This document shows, piece by piece, positions 11,481-21,840 of a stretch of 64,000 nt of DNA; the first letter of the stretch is position 1; each line of letters begins with the position of its first letter. The stretch is from Saposhnikovia divaricata (Eukaryota; Streptophyta; Magnoliopsida; Apiales; Apiaceae), in contig CM071600.1 of NCBI GenBank assembly GCA_036435485.1, forward strand, positions 46,745,546 through 46,809,545, given 5' to 3'. The notes under the pieces are model-generated. The model did not search any database and was not told the origin of the DNA. It was given only the letters and a program-made list of their open reading frames with translations. Both the position numbers and the translations under genes were made by a program.

Positions 11481-11960
11481 TTTTACTCGATTTGGTATTT
11501 TTTTTTAATAATTTGCCCGATTTTATCATTTTTTGGCGGATATTGGTAAATTTTTAAAATCGTGATTTATAAAATGATTTTCTGTATTTAATGATTTTAA
11601 AAATTCCCTCACCCCTTTAAATCCCTAAATAGGCGCTGTTCTTCCCCAATTCATTATTTTAGCAATCTCTCGAGTTCTCTCTCAATCTCTCTTTTGAACT
11701 CTCTCTCTCTCACACACACAATAAACACACATACATCGTCTCACTCCCAACGCGATCTCAAAACAAACAAATCAATGGCGGCGACAACCACAACAACGAC
11801 GAGCAACGAAGAATAAACAAAGCACAACTCCGATAAAAGCCTAACTCAACACGAACAATCAGGTCTCAACGCTCCTCAATCAATCGAAGCTTATAGCAAC
11901 AACATTTCACCGAACACCGACGTCTCCACCGGAGATGAGGAATTGAAGGTTAGTTGTATT
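11481..11960 (+). pseudogene. Promoter, 5' UTR and first exon of an unrecognised gene, with a premature stop
   Basis: A promoter-like stretch (TAAATAGG at about 11,622) leads into a CT-rich 5' UTR (11,660-11,730) and the ATG at 11,775. The frame reads MAATTTTTTSNEE, then a TAA, and then stays open in the same frame (QSIEAYSNNISPNTDVSTGD) to a GT donor after GAATTGAAG at about 11,949. One nonsense codon in an otherwise good exon suggests a decayed first exon. I do not recognise the family. It is the first of several same-strand gene pieces. Confidence 0.45.
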
Positions 11961-12219
11961 TGGTTTGCTTTTGTAACGGTCAAACCGGTCAAAGTCGACC
12001 TTCCTTTTAACTAGTCTTGTTCCGAATGATGAATCTATTTTTTTTTAATTATTTTTTGACGTTTCAATCGTACGGATGTCAAGATCTAACGATTTTAGTG
12101 ATGTGGTAATTTTTTTAAAAATTTCTTAGATGTATTTGGTTTGATTTTGTAATGGTAAAACTGGTCAAAGTAGACCTTCGTTTTAACTAGTCTTGTCCCG
12201 AATGATGAATCTATTTTTT
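11955..12219. repeat. Direct repeat, two copies of about 90 bp
   Basis: 11,955-12,045 and 12,131-12,219 both begin TGTATTTGGTTTG and contain GGTCAAAGT, GACCTTC, TTTTAACTAGTCTTGT and CGAATGATGAATCTATTTTT. They follow the unrecognised exon, in its putative intron. Confidence 0.8.
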
Positions 12220-12519
12220 TAAATTATTTGTAATATTACCTTTATATATTTACTTAGTTTTTAAAATTATTGGGAGAACTATTTTCTGTATTTAAGGATT
12301 TTAAAATGATTTTATAAGTTATATTGCATTTAAAAGATCAAAACTTGTAAAATTCATATTTAATTCATTTTTTATCCTAAAATCATTTTAAAAATATGGG
12401 GTGACAGATAATTTAAATCTATACGTTTTAAAAATTGAATATATAAAATAAAAGTAATATATTTTTTTAATAATTTTGATATGAAAATTATGAAAAGAAT
12501 ATAATATTTATTTATATAT

Positions 12520-12800
12520 GTGTGGGTGAAGTGCACAGAGTGATGGCTGAGCGGGAGATGAAAAATCAAAAGGACCGCTCAAGTTTTTTAACCCGCACAA
12601 AATCCTCTCGGTCTCTTTATCGCTCCCTCTTTGTCTCTCTTAACCCGCTCCTATCAAAAACACACTCTCTCTCAAAATCCATAATACGCAAGATGAAATC
12701 CATAATACTCTCTCTCTTTATCGAGTTCAAGCTTTGATTAGAGATTTGTTCTTTGATTCAGGTAATACACTCTCTCTCTCTCTCTCTCTCTCTCTCAATC
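12520..12800 (+). other. 5'-UTR-like segment with a CT microsatellite
   Basis: CT-rich sequence runs to TTTGATTCAG|GTAATAC, which looks like a non-coding first exon with a GT donor at about 12,762, followed by (TC)n at 12,771-12,796. It precedes the casein kinase I start by some 180 bp and could be the captured 5' UTR and first intron of that gene. The open frame at 12,522-12,737 has no recognisable content. Confidence 0.35.
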
Positions 12801-12944
12801 TATTCATCTATTAAAAACCCCCAAATCTTTCTATGAACCCTAATGTACACATATTTGAAATTGGGTACAAAATTACCTAAAAAAATTGGGTAAAAAAATA
12901 CATATCTGTATGATATGTCCCCTCTCTCTCACCCGATTGTAAAG

Positions 12945-13037
12945 ATGGAGCCTCGGGTCGGCAATAAGTTTCGGCTTGGTGGCAAAGTAGGAAAGATGGA
13001 GACTCAATTTTTTAATTACTATACACGTTTCTGGTGA
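12945..13037 (+). pseudogene. Casein kinase I exon 1 fragment
   Basis: The ATG at 12,945 opens a 30-codon frame beginning MEPRVGNKFRLGGKVG. This matches the conserved N-terminus of plant casein kinase I-like proteins, where the glycine-rich ATP loop (GSGSFGE) should follow directly. Here the sequence departs after KVG (12,992) into unrelated residues and stops at 13,037, so the ATP loop and the whole catalytic domain are absent. It is a captured fragment, not a kinase gene. Recognition is from family knowledge; the 16-residue match is short but distinctive. Confidence 0.7.
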
Positions 13038-13140
13038 GGGAAGGAACAATGAGGACCATCAAATTCTGTGTTCTCATTTACAAGGAAGGTATGATTTTAT
13101 TTGATTTGTTAGTTAGTACCTTACATGTTTGATTTGGCAG

Positions 13141-13257
13141 ATTCAAGCTTCTGTTTCTGCTCTACGTAACACCAGGGGTCTGCTATGGCCTCAGGGTCAC
13201 AAAAAGAAGTTAGGCAAAGACATTCTAGACTGGCTCCAGGCAATGTTTGGTTTTTAG
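13141..13257 (+). pseudogene. Callose synthase exon fragment (FKS1_dom1 region)
   Basis: After a good acceptor (GATTTGGCAG, ending 13,140) the frame reads IQASVSALRNTRGLLW, then KKLGKDILDWLQAMFGF, then TAG at 13,255. Plant callose synthases (GSL/CalS, plasma-membrane 1,3-beta-glucan synthases) have this segment early in the protein, before the membrane domain, normally ending ...DWLQAMFGFQ at an exon border. The Gln codon CAG appears to have become TAG by C-to-T change, directly before a GT donor. No other callose synthase exon is present nearby, so this is an isolated captured exon. Confidence 0.8.
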
Positions 13258-13416
13258 GTGGCTAACTTCTTAACTAATATAACCATTTCTCCTTTTGGTT
13301 TATCTTTAATATGATATCAAATTATTGTTATTATCATATATGCTTGAAATATGTTACTTTTACATCTCAGTGTACCTCTTATGTTTAAGTGTGACTGCAT
13401 AATTGATTGTTGCAAG

Positions 13417-13493
13417 GTCCTGAGTTGCGTAAATTACTGAATTGGACAAAACCACTTCCTCTGGAGAATGAACGCGTGCGCTTAATTCATGAG
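13417..13493 (+). pseudogene. Queuosine-salvage protein (Qng1/DUF2419) exon fragment 1
   Basis: An acceptor (TTGCAAG) is followed by a frame reading PELRKLLNWTKPLPLENERV then RLIHE, with a GT donor at 13,494. This resembles the plant queuosine 5'-phosphate N-glycosylase (DUF2419), which frees queuine from nucleotide in the cytosol for tRNA modification. It lies just upstream of the next Qng1-like exon in the expected order. Confidence 0.65.
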
Positions 13494-13659
13494 GTACTAG
13501 CTTAAATATTTTGGTGGTGGGACACATCATATGTATGCTATGTAACTATTCAAGTTTCCAATATTATTACACCATATGACATTGCTCAGATCGCCTAGTT
13601 TCTACAGGCAAATTCTGTTCTTTAGCTTTATAAATGAAATTATCTTCCCCTTGGACTAG

Positions 13660-13768
13660 GTTGGCTTTGAGCTGGAGAGAAGCTTTGAGGGGAAAGCATC
13701 CAAACTTGTAGAGTCCTGTGTAAAATCCACAGCAAAGCTTGTAGCTCTTTTGACTCGTTTTTTTCCTG
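13660..13768 (+). pseudogene. Queuosine-salvage protein (Qng1/DUF2419) exon fragment 2
   Basis: After an AG acceptor (ending 13,659) the exon reads VGFELERSFEGKASKLVESC, then KSTAKLVALLTRFFPG to a GT donor at 13,769. DUF2419 proteins have here a segment of the form V-F-G-S-L-V-A-N-S-A-LV-L-V-FP-F-RD. The two Qng1-like exons keep their splice borders and order with an intron between, so the piece was captured as genomic DNA. The remaining exons, including the catalytic part, are missing. Confidence 0.7.
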
Positions 13769-14037
13769 GTACATATATTGTTGTGTTGCATGTAGTTAAA
13801 CTGTTTATTTATTATACAGAGTTACTCAAGTCATGTCTGGATATCAGGAGAGCATCAGAAGCGGAAAAGATTTATATTGAATTTTAGAATTGGAAATGAA
13901 ATAAAATCTTAATAGGTCAAAATTTTACTTCAGTCCATACATAGTGTCACAGTCATGAATAATATGTCGACTGGAGATGAGGTATTAGTATTACGAGTCT
14001 TTTTGTTGACAAGTTCCCGATGACTACAAAGATATGA

Positions 14038-16345
14038 GTGGTAAATAATGCTGAAGGGTACAAAAAGAAGCTTGCACATGCTGAAGCTGTATATGCTGAG
14101 TCTAAAGAGATGGGCAAGCCTGAAGGAAAGAGGCCAAAGAACAGAACTGGTTTCCTTGGTCTCATTGGTGCTAAGGTAGATACGATAGACTACTGTACTG
14201 AAAAAATTGATGAGCTGATTACCAAATTAGAAGCTGAACAGAAAGTGGTTCTTAGAGAGAAACAACAAGCTTCAGCTCTTGTTTTCTTCAAGAGTAGATT
14301 AAGTGCAGCATCCGCAGCTCAGAACCTACATTCCCGTATGGTTGACACATGGACTGTTGTAAATGCTCCTGAACCCCGTCAACTTATATGGGATAATCTT
14401 ACAAAACATTTCTATAGTAGGCAGATACGACAGTACTTGGTTTATTCCATTGTCTTTCTGACTATAGCTTTCTACCTGATTCCAATTGGATTAGTTTCTG
14501 CATTTACAACTCTGGAAAACCTTAAAAAATTACTCCCATTTATAAAGCCATGGGTGAAGAAGGATGGACTCAGAACAGTGTTGGAAGCCTACCTTCCTCA
14601 GCTAGCACTTATTGTATTTCTGTCTATGCTGCCGAAATTGCTTCTATTTTTGTCTAAGGCTGAGGGCATTCCTTCAGAAAGCCATGCTGTGAGGGCCGCC
14701 TCTGGAAAATATTTTTATTTCTCAGTGTTCAATGTATTTATTGGTGTTACACTGGGTGAAACTCTTTTCAGTACATTCAAAACCATCCAGAAAAGTCCAG
14801 ACGATATTATTCCTCTACTAGCAAGCAGCCTTCCTGGCAATGCAACGTTCTTCTTGACTTTTGTGGCTCTCAAGTAAGATACATCTTCATTTCTGTGCCA
14901 TCTTCTTACTTTTTCATGTTTGCTTTAATGGAAGAGTTCTATTGTTAGTGTACCTTGACTACCAGCTTATCGTGGCATGGCTTGTGATGATCGCCCATTC
15001 TTTGGTTGATTAAATAAATACCGTCTACAAGCTATTATCAAACTGTTACTTATTACATCATATTAGGAACAAACATAAGTCTATAATGTGCATAGGAATC
15101 ACTATATTGCAAGAGTGAGTTAGTAGAGCCACAAACGATTAGGTATCAAAGCATCACCCAAATTACAGATTATTGTTTTACTCAACTACATTATACAGGA
15201 GATGGCTGTTCTCACTCGCACACATATTTCTACTGTTGTATTTGTTGGACAATTGTGTGAGGGTCGAAATGTCTTCCCAGTTCCCTTTCCTCCATGCTGT
15301 ATCAGCTAGTTAGTGTAAAACAGTTACATGATAAATTGTTCCTCTCTTTTTTTGGTTACTTATGGAGGCAAATTTTTCAGAGGCGGTAGAGAGATAGGGG
15401 TTGTGAATCTGATATTTTTAATCCATGAGAAGTAACTGATGTTTCAATACTTTTAGGTTCTTTGTCGGCTATGGGCTTGAGCTTTCCAGAATAGTTCTTT
15501 TAATCATATTTCACCTGAAACGCAAGTATTTATGCACAACTGAGGCCAAATTGAAGGAAGCTTGGACTCATGGTGACCTTAATTATGGCACTAGATTTCC
15601 AAGTGATTTGCTTATTCTTACAATCGTCTTCTGCTATTGTGTTATTGCTCCTATTATTATTCCATTTGGGGTGGTATACTTTGGCGTGGGTTGGCTCGTT
15701 TATCGGAATCAGGTAAAACACATAATTTTTTATTAATTATTCCGTCTTATTACTAAATGCCACTTGAGCGAATTGTATACATGCATGCCTACATACTTGA
15801 ACTTGCATAATATTGGATGTAAGCTTGTGTAATATAGCCTTCATTACCACTTTTTACCTTTATTACGAACACATTATCTGATTGCTTTTCTTACTAATTA
15901 ATCTCTCCGCTTATAATTTAGTTTATGTACCATGGTTCCAAAAGATTCTGATAATGTTCTTAAACAGGTGGTAAAAGTCTCCGTTCCCTCGTATGAAAGC
16001 TACGGACAGATGTGGCCTCACATACATAATCGCATTGTAGCTGCCTTGATCCTATTCCAAGTCACCATGTTTGGTTACTTCAGAGTGAACAAGTTCTATT
16101 ACACGTCAGTTCTAATACCATTACCATTCTTTTCCTTTATCTTTGCATATGTTTGCTCGAAGAAAGTTTATAGATCATTCCACGACACAGCACTAGAGGT
16201 TGCTCGGGAAGATCTGAAGGAAGAACCTAACATGGAATTTGTATTCAAATCGTTTATTCCACCTTCTTTGGCTACTAAGAAGTTGGACGATGATAAATTT
16301 GAAGATGCTGTGTCACAAATTTCCAGGAGTGTATCCTCTGCTTGA
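14038..16345 (+). pseudogene. OSCA3/ERD4-type calcium-permeable channel, 3' half, three exons
   Basis: OSCA/CSC1 proteins (RSN1_7TM, DUF221) are osmosensitive and mechanosensitive cation channels. Exons are 14,038-14,873, 15,457-15,712 and 15,968-16,345, all with GT-AG borders and consistent phase. Exon 1 starts in the cytosolic domain (EGYKKKLAHAEAVYAES), continues with MVDTWTVVNAPEPRQLIWDN and the pore-domain helices (LALIVFLSMLPKLLLFLSKA, then AASGKYFYFSVFNVF). Exon 2 has FFVGYGLELSRI and FGVGWLVYRNQ-like residues, and exon 3 VPSYESYGQMWPHIH to the natural C-terminus. The first roughly 250 residues, with the N-terminal helices, are missing; an in-frame TGA at 14,035 and no ATG precede the preserved part. 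It is a truncated, possibly transcribed fragment. The open frame itself shows no internal stop. Confidence 0.85.
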
Positions 16346-16616
16346 TGAATATAGTTTAAAAGATTTTAGGGGTTTGTAGTCTATGCATGGATAACAGTAC
16401 AAAGCACATTTAGGAGTGTATAGTTTCTGCAGCTTACATGTATACAAATTTGATGCATCTATGTTCATTATTTTTATCATAAACTGATATACTATTATTT
16501 GGGATTTATAATATGTTTATGTATTCCAACGAGAAAATTTTTCTTTTTGTCAAAGAAAAATGTAATTTAGTTTATAAATCTTGCAATTTTGAAATAATTT
16601 ATTTAAAAAAAAAATT

Positions 16617-17010
16617 GACCTATAGCGTCGGTCATTTGAAAAGGCGACGCTATAGGTTTAAAAAAAAAAAAGATTAACCTATAGCGTCGGTCATTTGAAA
16701 GGGCGACGCTATAAGCTATACCTATAACGTCGGCATTTTAAGGGGCGACACTATAAGCTATACCTATAGCGTCGACATTTTAAAGGTGCGACGCTATAAG
16801 ATATACCTATAGCGTCGGCATTTTAAGGGGCGACGCTGTAAGCTATACCTATAGCGTCGGTCATTTAAATGACCGACGCCTAAAGTAGACTTTAGCGTCG
16901 CCATTTTAACCGACTCTATAGGCCTATACCTATAGCGTCCCCTGCATATACTACGTCAAACAACCGACGCTATAGGTCTATATAAGCGACGCTATAGGTC
17001 CAGTCTGTAG
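16617..17010 (+). mobile_element. CACTA (En/Spm) transposon terminus with subterminal repeats
   Basis: Some ten short units built on CCTATAGCGTCGG and its complement CGACGCTATAGG lie head to head, so each pair can fold into a hairpin. Such GC-containing subterminal repeats are typical of plant CACTA ends, where the transposase binds. The right edge reads, on the minus strand, TACTACAGACTGGACC, matching the usual CACTACA terminus except for the first base. No matching left end with TATAGCGTCG is found elsewhere in the window, so the left terminus is lost. Confidence 0.75.
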
Positions 17011-17620
17011 TATACTCTTGTTCATTTGGAGATAATAAATTTAGTCTATTTCTTAATTCTTCTTTGGTTGCGACTGGTTCTTTGATTGATAATTTATATA
17101 TGCTAAATACAATTGCTTCACATAATGAAACCTTGTAAGTAACATCAAGAGGTACAAAACGAAAATTATCAAGAGAGAATTCTGCTATGTTATGGAAAAG
17201 CGCTTAGGACATATCTCTAAAAGGAGACTAGAGAGACTTGTGTCACATGGAATACTTGAATCTCTTGATTATTCAGACCTTAATGTATGCATTGAGTGTA
17301 TTAAGGGTAAACAGACAAACATAAGGAAATTAAGTGCCAATAGGAGTACTAGTGTCTTAAAGTTGATACATACTGACATATGTGGTCCATTCCCTACAGC
17401 TTCTTAGAATGGTCAACAGTATTTTATCACTTTTATAGACGACTATTCTCGATATGGGTACTTATATTTTATTTATGAAAAGTCACAAGTTTTGGACATG
17501 TTTAAAGTCTTCAAAGCCGAAGTTGAAAATCAGCTTCGTGAGAAGATTAAAGCTGCCAGATCTGATCGTGATGGTGAGTACTATGGTCGGTATGACGGAT
17601 CCGGTGAACAACGTCCTGGA
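17011..17620 (+). pseudogene. Copia gag-pre-integrase and integrase fragment
   Basis: Starting right after the CACTA edge, the frame reads FGDNKF, SLIDNLYMLNTIASHNETL, then the HHCC finger (LWKRLGHISKRRLERLVSHG and CIECIKGKQ), and the integrase core with first Asp (LIHTDICGPFP), second Asp (FIDDYSRYGYLYF) and acid residue (DRDGEYYGRYDGSGEQRPG). It has stops, for example TAG at 17,405 where related elements have Trp. It is cut off after EQRPG. Style and family match the gag at 780-1,552, and the part missing between the two is about the protease. Confidence 0.85.
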
Positions 17621-19014
17621 GTAGTATAGATAGATAATAGGCATACTCGTGATTCCGTTCCGTCCGTGGAACTTCAATATTAGTCGTGTTTTAAGTAACC
17701 CTGATCTCAAGTTCTGAACTCTTAAATCACATTGGATATTTGTCTTTCTTTTTTTTCAAGAAAGCGATCGAATCTCTTTAATTATTTTTTGTATATAAGG
17801 GTGAAAATAGGAATCGTACAACTACAAATTTCCTCAAACCAATTTAAACGACTACATGTGTAAGATGTTTCTGGGTAAAGAATTAATTAAATTACAGATG
17901 TATATATCTTTACTAGCATCTGGTAACTCGTTACACATGCACCAGATGAAGCACTATATATATAAGTCAGTGCAGTTGAAAGTAGGTTCACTGGAATCAT
18001 GAAAATGAAGAATCAAACCAAACAGATAAGATAACTATGAACGCATAAACGTGTGTTGTGAGTACGTAAATACGTGTATACTTGAATGAATTGGTTCGTA
18101 GTTCGTACAAAATCTAAAGATTCATTATTGCAATATATACAATCCAAAAGATTCATTTTAAAAGCTTAGAGGCATATATGATAACTTTGTTTATAATGCT
18201 GGCTCCTCAGATGTTGAAAAGCTTCATCAGATGTTTCTAAATGAACCTGTATTTTAATCTACCAGCTGCAATATTATAGCCGGTCTTGTAGAAACTAGAA
18301 ACAAAACTGAACAAGAAAACAAAAGCAAATTAGTAAAGCTAATTTCATTTTTCATATGAGAAGAATTTATTAAAAAACATGTTAATAAATTTCTTGACAT
18401 TTTTGTAATTAGTTCACAATAAATAGTCCAAATGTTACTATAAGATAAATCGTCACTCTTTTTTATTGAATATTAGGTAATAATATAATATTGACTAGTT
18501 CCGTATTTCACTTACAAATGTTAGCCAGTGTTTGGGAAGTAATTCCTGTTTTTGTATTCATTCTGATCAAATTCCAAGTCCAAATCAAAACATTATGCAA
18601 CCATATATATATATATGTGCACACAGAGGTTCGATCAGGTATTCCTATTAGGAAAAGTCTGCCAAAAATGCTTTGTGTTGGAGATCATCTATCTAAATTT
18701 TGAGATGTAATTTATAGAGCCCCCATACATTAATTTGTTATCATATCACTTCTCACCTGCCATCTGATATGAAGTTTAATCGTGATCTTAATTTTTAGCT
18801 AGCTAGACTATATATCAATATAATGCAGTTTCCAAACATCTTATACTTTCCTCAGAGGTCATCTGTAGACTTATTCTCTGTGCATTTGACCTACTGATAT
18901 AATTTAACATATTGGCCACGGCATGAAGAGCGACCGCCTGGGGTCCCAAAAATTAGATGTTAATTTTTTTTAAAAAAATGATGAAGTATTTATATAAATG
19001 TGTCATTTTAAATA
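17621..19014. other. Intergenic, nothing recognised
   Basis: AT-rich DNA with scattered short open frames that show no family resemblance or codon pattern. I see no repeats longer than simple runs, for example (AT)n near 18,605. Confidence 0.5.
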
Positions 19015-19289
19015 CTCCCTCCGTCCCTCTTTAGTTGGCACATTTGGGAAAAAAATTTGTCCCTAAATAGTTGTCACATTCCTTGTTCCAATACATATTT
19101 TTATCAATTTTTCCATGTATACCCCTTTGTTTCTAATACCAATATTTGACTTTATATTTAATATACACACTCATAACTCTTCATTTAATGTTAAGATTAA
19201 GGGTAAACATGGAAACAAATTACATAATTAATTCTTTCTTAATATGTGTATTTTTTGCAAATGTGCCAACTAAAAAGGGACGGAGGGAG
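19015..19289. mobile_element. Stowaway-type MITE (Tc1/mariner), 275 bp
   Basis: The left end CTCCCTCCGTCCCTCTTTAG pairs with the right end reading CTAAAAAGGGACGGAGGGAG, and the pairing continues through TTGGCACATTT/AAATGTGCCAA. Both sides carry the TA target duplication (19,013-19,014 and 19,290-19,291). It is non-coding. Confidence 0.93.
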
Positions 19290-19291
19290 TA

Positions 19292-20120
19292 CTTTGAAAG
19301 CATCTTCAGTTTTATGTTTGATTCAGATATTTCGAAGTGATCAGAGTATGAGGAACTAAAAGAACATTGCAAGAATATTTTATGATTTATCATATTTGAA
19401 TTAGATGCTATGAAGATTGTTAGCACTACGAATTTATCTACCAGATGAGTTCATGATTGCATTTGAGATTCTTGAGAAAGATATATGTTAGAGAAGATGA
19501 TATAAATACAATTATTAACAACTCTACATCTAGAAATGTATGAATAGGTTGTTTCTCATGAACTTAGTTCCACGACTTTTTGGTTAGTTTTTCTTAGAAT
19601 GTTAGTGTTTTGAATTTTAGTTAAACTACTTCGTCCCTCCAAAATCTCAGGAACGGACCCTGGCTAGCTAGTTATATTTTTTTGATCGCGCTAACTAATA
19701 CCTTGATATCTATTGTAAACTAAGATTGCACTCGAGTAATCGTACATTTTTAGCTCAAGGACCCTTCTTACCATTTTTATCTGACTTTGCTCGTTATCTT
19801 TATCTACTCGGTTTGCTATCATGTGTCGACTTATTATTAAAGGAGTTAAACTCCAATACTTAAATGCACATTGTAGCAATATTACTGCAACGTTCTTTAT
19901 TGACAAACCACACACGAACTATAATGATTTACGGTATATGTTTACTTCTCCTATTTCAAAATTTTTGATGATACGCACACGTATAGGAAGTAATTTCGGT
20001 AAGAACGATTTTCTAGTGGAATAAACCTTTCGCACGATATAACATAAAATGTATAACATGAATGCATGATGGTAACATATTTTGGTTTAAAGAGGAATTT
20101 CGGATTCAAGATATCACAAA
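19292..20120. other. Intergenic, nothing recognised
   Basis: AT-rich sequence. Short frames on both strands overlap each other and lack any recognisable motif. Confidence 0.5.
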
Positions 20121-20599
20121 TCTATACTCTTTATTAAGCTAAACCTCCTTTTCCTTGGAGCATAGTAGTACCAAATTTTGGTTATCATTATTAATTTAAT
20201 TTAATTATTAATTTATTTTTATACTCTTTAATAATAAGGTAAACCCCCTTTTAATATATTTATTTATTTCTAAACTCTTTATCCATAAGCTAAATCTCTT
20301 TTTGTTGGATAGTAGTAGTACCAAATTTTGGTTATCACTATCAATTTAATTTATTAATTTATTTATTAAATAATCATAGTATAGTTGATATAATGGTTAT
20401 AGTGAAACACATGTACTACTACTATAAGTCTTATTACAACCAAACTTTGATTAACAATACAATTTTAAAGGAGTTGTAAATCAAATCAATAAATAAGAAT
20501 TATTAAAAAAAAGTTATAAACCGACCTATTAAAAGAAGGGTTTTTTTGATAAATAAATAGGAAAAAGTAAATTTTTGCACATTTACTTTTGTTAAGAAT

Positions 20600-20982
20600 A
20601 ACTATTTGCAATTTTACTAACTAAGTTTCAAAATTGCAAAAATACTAACCCTAACCCCCTCCCCCCTCTTTCCTCTGTTGGAACGCAGCGGCGGTTGTAC
20701 TTTTTTTTTTTTTTTTTTAAGATGGGGTGCTATTTTGGTTCATTTGGGTTGCATGGCCCCGCAGGGGCATATTCAACTAAATGCAACCACATTCAACAGA
20801 ATTCAACTTCTTCTTTTTTAAGGTGGGGATATTTTCGTGGATTTGATTTGCAAGGCCCCGCAGGGGCATATTCAACTGAATGCAACCACATGCAACTAAT
20901 TGCAACTAAATGCAACCACATGCAACTAAATTTCTGATTTTAAGTTCCATTTGTCATTTGTCTTTTTCGACCTCATTTTTTA

Positions 20983-21040
<58 letters not shown>

Positions 21041-21840
21041 GGTGATATTTTGGTTGATTTAGGTTGCATGGTCCCGCAGGGGCATATTCAACTAAATTTG
21101 CAACTGAATGCAACCATATGCAACTAAATTTCTGATTTCAAGTTCCAATTTTCAGTTGTCATTTTCGACCTCATTTTTGAACTCTATATATTTTTGAACT
21201 CTATATATATAGAGTTCAAAAATGAGGTCGAAAATGACAACTGAAAAATGGAACTTGAAATCAGCAACTGAATGCAACCATATGCAACTAAATTTCTGAT
21301 TTCAGTTGCATTCAGTTGAATATTGCCCCTGGCGGGGCCTTGCAACCCAAATCCACCAAAATCACCCCACCTTAAAAGAAAAAAGTTGAATGTGGTTGCA
21401 TTTGGTTGTATATTGCCCCTGGCGGGGCCTTGCAACCCAAATCCACCAAAATCACCCCAACTAAAAAAAAAGTTGAATGTGGTTACATTTGGTTGCATAT
21501 TGCCCTTGGCGGGGCCTTGCAACCCAAATCCACCAAAATCACCCCACCTTAAAAAAAAGAAAGTTCAATGTAATTGCATTTGGTTGAATGTGGTTGCATT
21601 TGGTTGAACGTGGTTGCATTCAGTTGAGTATGCCCCTGCGGGGCCTTGCAGCCCAAATCCACCAAAATAGCACCCCACCTTAAAAAAAAAAAAAAAAAAG
21701 TACAACCGCCGCTTGCGTTTTGAAAGGATAAAGGGGATAAAGGGGAGAGGGGGGAGGGTTATGATTAGGGTTGGTATTTTTGCAATTTTGAAACTTAAGT
21801 TGCTAAAATTGCAATTAATTCAAGGAGATGGTATTTTCGC
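20600..21840. repeat. Long inverted repeat (foldback) built of short tandem modules
   Basis: The left outer arm (TTGCAATTTTACTAAC to CGGCGGTTGTAC, 20,607-20,700) is complementary to the right outer arm (GTACAACCGCCGCTTGCG to TAAAATTGCAATT, 21,699-21,815). Inside, modules of about 100 bp with AAGGTGGGG, the GC palindrome CCCCGCAGGGG or CCCCTGGCGGGG and repeats of GCAACCA(C/T)ATGCAACTAAAT run rightward in the left half and inverted in the right half. The middle holds an (AT)n run (20,987-21,036) and a tight hairpin. Open frames here follow the repeat units and are not genes. Confidence 0.85.
21132..21264. repeat. Near-perfect 59-nt hairpin at the centre of the foldback
   Basis: The left arm 21,132-21,190 (starts CTGATTTCAAGTTCCA) and right arm 21,206-21,264 (ends TGGAACTTGAAATCAG) pair with essentially one offset across 59 nt around a 15-nt loop. 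Confidence 0.9.

Noticed and set aside
14038..16345. OSCA reading frame considered as a complete gene
   Set aside because: The N-terminal third is missing, a TGA precedes the recognisable part, and no matching upstream exons were found; fragments of other genes lie there instead.
20695..21607. Open frames in the foldback (for example MPLAGPCNPNPPKSPHLK repeats)
   Set aside because: They follow the tandem DNA modules on both strands, with no ordinary protein composition.
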